DNA from: Acidobacteriota bacterium
GTDB taxonomy: Bacteria > Acidobacteriota > Terriglobia > UBA7540
Direction: 5' to 3'
Assembly: GCA_003165615.1 (NCBI GenBank)
Contig: PLWR01000552.1
Span: 1 to 15,927 of the forward strand
DNA: 15,927 bases
Part shown: one piece after another, positions 12,734 to 15,927 of the stretch
How the letters are laid out: each line of letters starts with the position of its first letter
Numbering within the stretch: the first letter of the stretch is position 1
The notes under the pieces: model-generated
What the model was told of the DNA's origin: nothing
Databases searched by the model: none
Seen by the model: the letters and a program-made list of their open reading frames with translations, nothing else
Translations under genes and position numbers: made by a program

Positions 12734-14191
12734 TCAGGATGGGGTCCGGCCGCCGATGATCGAAGGACTCATTCCTTCCACGGGGGCGGAGTCTGCTTCC
12801 CGAGTCTGGCGCCTTCCCAACCGGGTCTTCTGCCATTTTTCTCTTGCGGCTGCCGCGGAGGATTGCCGTATCTGTCGATTCAGCACCAAAACATAGGCGA
12901 CAATCGGAGCGCTCAGCAGCCAAGCCGCTGAATAATAAGCAAAGGTCGATTCGGTAATGGAAGAAATGGTCACAAACAGAAAAACTGCAGGTATTTCTGG
13001 CGGAGTTAATGATCGGTCAGCAGGCTTTCGCAAGAAAAAATACTTGATGATGTAATACCACACGATTGCCAATCCAATCAGAATGGCTCCCCCCCCCAAC
13101 AAACCTGACTGAACCAGGACGTGCAGGAAAGCGTTGTGCATGTGCCAATTCAGATAGAACCGGTCGGCCTGGAATCCGAAACCCACCCAGGGAGATTTCC
13201 AAAAAAGTCGCCATCCATCCTCCCAAGTCGCAGTGCGCCCGCTCATCGTGAGGTCGAGATGACCCGTTCGGGTAAAATACAGAAAGAATCCGGAGTAGAA
13301 TCCCCGCAAACCCAGTAAAATAGCGGCCCCGGTGGCTGCCAGGAAGTTAACGAAACGCGTGGCTTTTTCCGCCCCCAGGATCAGGGCCGCACTCCCGACA
13401 AACGCCAGTATTTCCGTACGGCCATTGGCAATGTACAATGCGTACACCGAAGCGGCGAACAAAATTCCCCAGATGATCCGAACGATGGGTCTGCCCTTCC
13501 GCATGAGCCCGGGGAGCGCTACCAGTGCGGAAATGGCTGCGTACCGGGCAAATCCCGTGTTTCGAGTGGAAGCCATTCCCATGATCTCTCCGGTCCCCTT
13601 ATAGGCGCGCATGCCAATGGAACCGCCTTCCGCCGTAAAGACTACCGCCGAGCCTAGCATAGGGATGGCGCCCAACAGGGCGAGGGTAAGGATTGTGCCC
13701 ACAGTCCAGGTGAGCCTCAGCACCATGCGAAGGTCTTGGAGAGGATCCGCAACCAGAACAATCGCCAGCAGAACCAGAACAATTGCCAGATAGTTAGCTC
13801 CATAATACAACGCATCCGTCGGGTTGATTGATACGGTCGCGGATGAAGCCAATCCCGTGACGGCATACAATAAAATCAACCCCAGAGGGCCCATGATCCA
13901 TGGGAACAAGCGGCTTGATCGGGCGAAGATCAGTAAGAGAGCAATCCATCCGGCCAGCATGGGGAAAAAGGCCCTGACGCCGTGGATGAAATCCGTGGTG
14001 TTGACGGGGAAATTCGGATTCATCACGTGGCTAAGGTCGGTGTTATACCCTAGCCAGAGGAGCACCCACAGACCCATCCCCAACAGGGCATTCACACTGA
14101 CCTTCCGTTTGGGCTTGACAGGTTGATTGACCGGAGACGGCTTGCCCGTCCTCCGCTTCAAGCGCAAAGATTCTGCTACATCAACGCCCAT
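12734..14191 (-). CDS. O-antigen ligase / polymerase (Wzy_C-type) membrane protein
   Basis: This 485-residue protein has a basic N-terminal tail (to about residue 33), then about ten hydrophobic segments through to about residue 440, and a charged C-terminal tail. The conserved periplasmic loop of the O-antigen ligase/Wzy family is present: SGRTATWEDGWRLFWKSPWVGFGF, followed after a gap by HMHNAFLHVLVQSGLLGG, the usual HN-x-(F/Y)-L loop. Members join or polymerise lipid-linked oligosaccharide at the periplasmic face. Ligase (WaaL) and polymerase (Wzy) cannot be separated by this pattern alone. The ATG at 14191 has AAGAGGT upstream. It is the third gene of the minus-strand polysaccharide series, 129 bases after the FkbM gene. 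Confidence 0.82.
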   Translation of the reverse strand: MGVDVAESLRLKRRTGKPSPVNQPVKPKRKVSVNALLGMGLWVLLWLGYNTDLSHVMNPNFPVNTTDFIHGVRAFFPMLAGWIALLLIFARSSRLFPWIMGPLGLILLYAVTGLASSATVSINPTDALYYGANYLAIVLVLLAIVLVADPLQDLRMVLRLTWTVGTILTLALLGAIPMLGSAVVFTAEGGSIGMRAYKGTGEIMGMASTRNTGFARYAAISALVALPGLMRKGRPIVRIIWGILFAASVYALYIANGRTEILAFVGSAALILGAEKATRFVNFLAATGAAILLGLRGFYSGFFLYFTRTGHLDLTMSGRTATWEDGWRLFWKSPWVGFGFQADRFYLNWHMHNAFLHVLVQSGLLGGGAILIGLAIVWYYIIKYFFLRKPADRSLTPPEIPAVFLFVTISSITESTFAYYSAAWLLSAPIVAYVLVLNRQIRQSSAAAAREKWQKTRLGRRQTREADSAPVEGMSPSIIGGRTPS

Positions 14192-14320
14192 CTAAACCTC
14201 TTGGGAAGGCGCTTCCAGGGCTTCCACCTCCACCACCCCTCTCCTCTTGCATTTCCCATTTTCGCCTATCTTCTATGCTCACAAAGAATTTATTTGGCCG
14301 TCCCGGCGGCGGGGGAGCTG

Positions 14321-15166
14321 CTATCCCTTTGAATCCTGGCATCCCGCCTCCACCAATGCGGTCCAGTTGAAGACAAAAACATTTTCTCCCTGTACGATAA
14401 AGTCGCAGCGCATCCGGGCGACGCATGACAGGAAGTTCGTACTGGTTCCCCCCTGTGGAAACATCCAGTCGTGCAGCTCAACAATCATCAGGGGCATTTT
14501 ATCTATCCAGCTCGTATTACTCCGGAACATGGCCTGCTCGGCGCCCTCGATGTCTATCTTGATGAGCAAAGGGTCACAGTCAGGAAACCGCTCCAGGATA
14601 TCAGGAACACTTAGACCTGCAACGGCGTCGGGATCGCTCTCGTCACACTCAGCCGTCTGGAAACCGCAATAGCCACTCTGGAGATTAGTAACCTTAAGAT
14701 GGGTGCGCGTGTCCCAAACGCCGGCGCGAATCGGCTTGACAGACCCGGAGGGCTCCGCGTTCCGGTTGAGCAGCTTGAAGTTCTCCTCCGATGGCTCGAT
14801 GGCTGCCACGATGGCCTCGGGAAAAAGTGAAGCGAAGAATATTGATGTCAGACCATTATTCGCACCGCAGCCAATAACCAGAGGTTTTCGACCGCGGCCC
14901 AGGATCTCCTTGTACTTATTGATGACCGAGGCGCCCTGAGGGAAAAGGGTAAGATCGGCTTCGCGCTCGAGGAAAACCTGCCGATAGACCATGGTGTCAT
15001 GCGTGCGCTTGCGAATCCACGCGCGCTTTCCCCCCGGGAGCAGAACACTGCCTGTCTTTCCCTTGCGACCGATGTGAAGATTCCAGAACATTTGTGCGCC
15101 TCGCGCACCGAATGCCATGAGGTACCGGTGGAACAGCAGAAGCTTGATCGCAAAACGTTCCCACAT
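14321..15166 (-). CDS. FkbM-family methyltransferase
   Basis: This 281-residue Rossmann-fold methyltransferase has a SAM-binding loop VIGCGANNGLTS (97-108; the usual D-x-G-AN-x-G with Gly-Cys for Asp-x), an acidic residue at E124 (AAIEPSEENF), and the FkbM hallmark LIKIDIEGAE (201-210). FkbM enzymes methylate sugars and related small molecules and are frequent in exopolysaccharide and O-antigen clusters. The acceptor here is likely a sugar residue of the polymer (inferred). The ATG at 15166 has GAGGCGAG upstream. Only 19 bases separate it from the stop of the GT4 gene, so the two are probably co-transcribed. Confidence 0.85.
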   Translation of the reverse strand: MWERFAIKLLLFHRYLMAFGARGAQMFWNLHIGRKGKTGSVLLPGGKRAWIRKRTHDTMVYRQVFLEREADLTLFPQGASVINKYKEILGRGRKPLVIGCGANNGLTSIFFASLFPEAIVAAIEPSEENFKLLNRNAEPSGSVKPIRAGVWDTRTHLKVTNLQSGYCGFQTAECDESDPDAVAGLSVPDILERFPDCDPLLIKIDIEGAEQAMFRSNTSWIDKMPLMIVELHDWMFPQGGTSTNFLSCVARMRCDFIVQGENVFVFNWTALVEAGCQDSKG

Positions 15167-15185
15167 GCTAAACTCGCCTCAAGGC

Positions 15186-15927
15186 TCAGGATTTGTTTGT
15201 GGCACCTTTGATTTCGGTCACGCTGTCCTTAAGTTTGACTCCCAGCACGCTCTCATAAATCCCCAGCAACCGGTCCCCGAGCTTGTCCAAGACGTAGGCT
15301 TCTTCCGCGCGGCGGCGTGCTGCCTTCCCCATGCGCGCTACAAGCTCCCGATCGCCGTAGAGGCGATCCAACGCATCGGCAATTCCCTTGATCGTCTGAT
15401 CGGGCGTTTGGGGAGAAACCTTAATTCCGCAGTCGTCCGTCACATGCAACCCCGGACCGGCAAGGTCCATGCAAATCACAGGTTTGCCGGCCGCCATGGC
15501 TTCCACGACCACCGCCCCGCCTCCGTCGCGGAGGCTCGGGAACAGAAACACGTCCGCGGCGCGCATCACCACCAGGAGTTCCGACCGAGGCATCCACTTT
15601 TGCAGATGGACACGATCTTCAACCCCGAGCTCCTGAATCAAGGCTTCGAGGTTGGTGCGCTCGGGGCCGTCTCCCACCAGGGAAAACCTCACATCCCGGT
15701 GGCGCTGGGCGAACAACGCAAATCCCCGGATTCCCATCGCCACCCCTTTAAGACCCAGCAGCTTGCCTGCGTAAAGGACTTCGAATGGCCGTGGGGAAGG
15801 GGTTTGCTGGTCTTGAACGGGCTCTTCGCTTCGGTTCACCTGTCCGTTTTCGCCGCTGATGATCTTCAAATCCTCGGCGGAAATCGCATTTACCGGAAAC
15901 AATTGCACCTTATGCCGCAAGGACTTT
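15186..15927 (-). CDS. Glycosyltransferase family 4, N-terminus cut by window edge
   Basis: Visible are the last 244-plus residues, reading open to the window edge at 15927. A formal TTG at 15920 is not a convincing start, so the gene probably begins outside the window. The donor-binding domain is clear: LYAGKLLGLKGVAMGIRGFA, FSLVGDGPERTNLEALIQEL, FLFPSLRDGGGAVVVEAMAA, GKPVICMDLAGPG, and a downstream KGIADALDRLYGDRELVARM. The FPSLRDGGG...EAMA form of the GT4 E-x7-E loop has its first acidic residue replaced, reading DGGGAVVVEAMA; this is common in a branch of polysaccharide GT4 enzymes. It retains sugar from an NDP-sugar to a growing glycan. It is followed 19 bases later by the FkbM gene, which marks an operon. 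Confidence 0.85.
   Translation of the reverse strand, partial: KSLRHKVQLFPVNAISAEDLKIISGENGQVNRSEEPVQDQQTPSPRPFEVLYAGKLLGLKGVAMGIRGFALFAQRHRDVRFSLVGDGPERTNLEALIQELGVEDRVHLQKWMPRSELLVVMRAADVFLFPSLRDGGGAVVVEAMAAGKPVICMDLAGPGLHVTDDCGIKVSPQTPDQTIKGIADALDRLYGDRELVARMGKAARRRAEEAYVLDKLGDRLLGIYESVLGVKLKDSVTEIKGATNKS

Noticed and set aside
2600..15900. An exosortase gene or a defence or phage system
   Set aside because: No multi-helix protein with exosortase residues, no nuclease/helicase cluster and no phage structural gene was found.

Overview
The window looks like a piece of chromosome from a soil-type acidobacterium. This is an inference from moderately high GC, a PEP-CTERM secreted protein, a single-ORF integrase-core transposase of a kind common in Acidobacteria, a Pro-rich/Gly-Tyr-rich secreted protein, several short dispersed repeats and recurrent TTAGAAT-like -10 boxes. 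I have not checked it against any database. No rRNA, tRNA or CRISPR array was recognised.

Layout. Bases 1-3240 are a scrap-heap region. It holds a beta-ketoacyl synthase remnant (112-237), a facing fragment of an acidobacterial-type repeat protein (176-385), an intact PAP2 phosphatase (488-1171), a transposase (1266-2375), a two-helix small membrane protein (2597-2800) and an aldehyde dehydrogenase remnant with an internal deletion (2926-3094). A REP-like palindrome follows at 3134-3186. Bases 3270-4150 hold a PEP-CTERM protein gene on the minus strand, with a near-consensus sigma-54 promoter and an upstream dyad suited to an enhancer-binding protein. A structured non-coding leader (4143-4475) precedes a secreted Pro-rich protein that ends in a textbook terminator. 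A repeat-rich spacer (5676-5881) separates it from a minus-strand radical SAM protein (5947-6999).

Bases 7121-8283 carry a tandem duplication. Two minus-strand copies of a small exported four-cysteine protein each keep their own sigma-70-like promoter (TTGC-A, 17 bp, TA-AT), leader, Shine-Dalgarno site and distinctive two-part terminator hairpin. This is the least explained part of the window. A nitrilase-family hydrolase (8671-9495) follows, flanked by inverted copies of a 38-bp repeat. Then comes a large secreted beta-propeller protein on the minus strand (9664-11430), a 26-bp-armed palindromic element (11529-11615), and a surface polysaccharide region: a GT2 glycosyltransferase on the plus strand, converging with a minus-strand series of GT4 glycosyltransferase (cut by the window edge), FkbM methyltransferase and O-antigen-ligase/polymerase-type membrane protein.

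How the parts relate. The genes at 12734-15927 read as one polysaccharide operon, with the GT2 plausibly contributing. PEP-CTERM proteins are usually linked to exopolysaccharide production and exosortase sorting, so the sigma-54-controlled gene may belong to the same extracellular programme, but no exosortase or PrsK/PrsR gene lies in the window. The remaining genes look like independent single-gene units.
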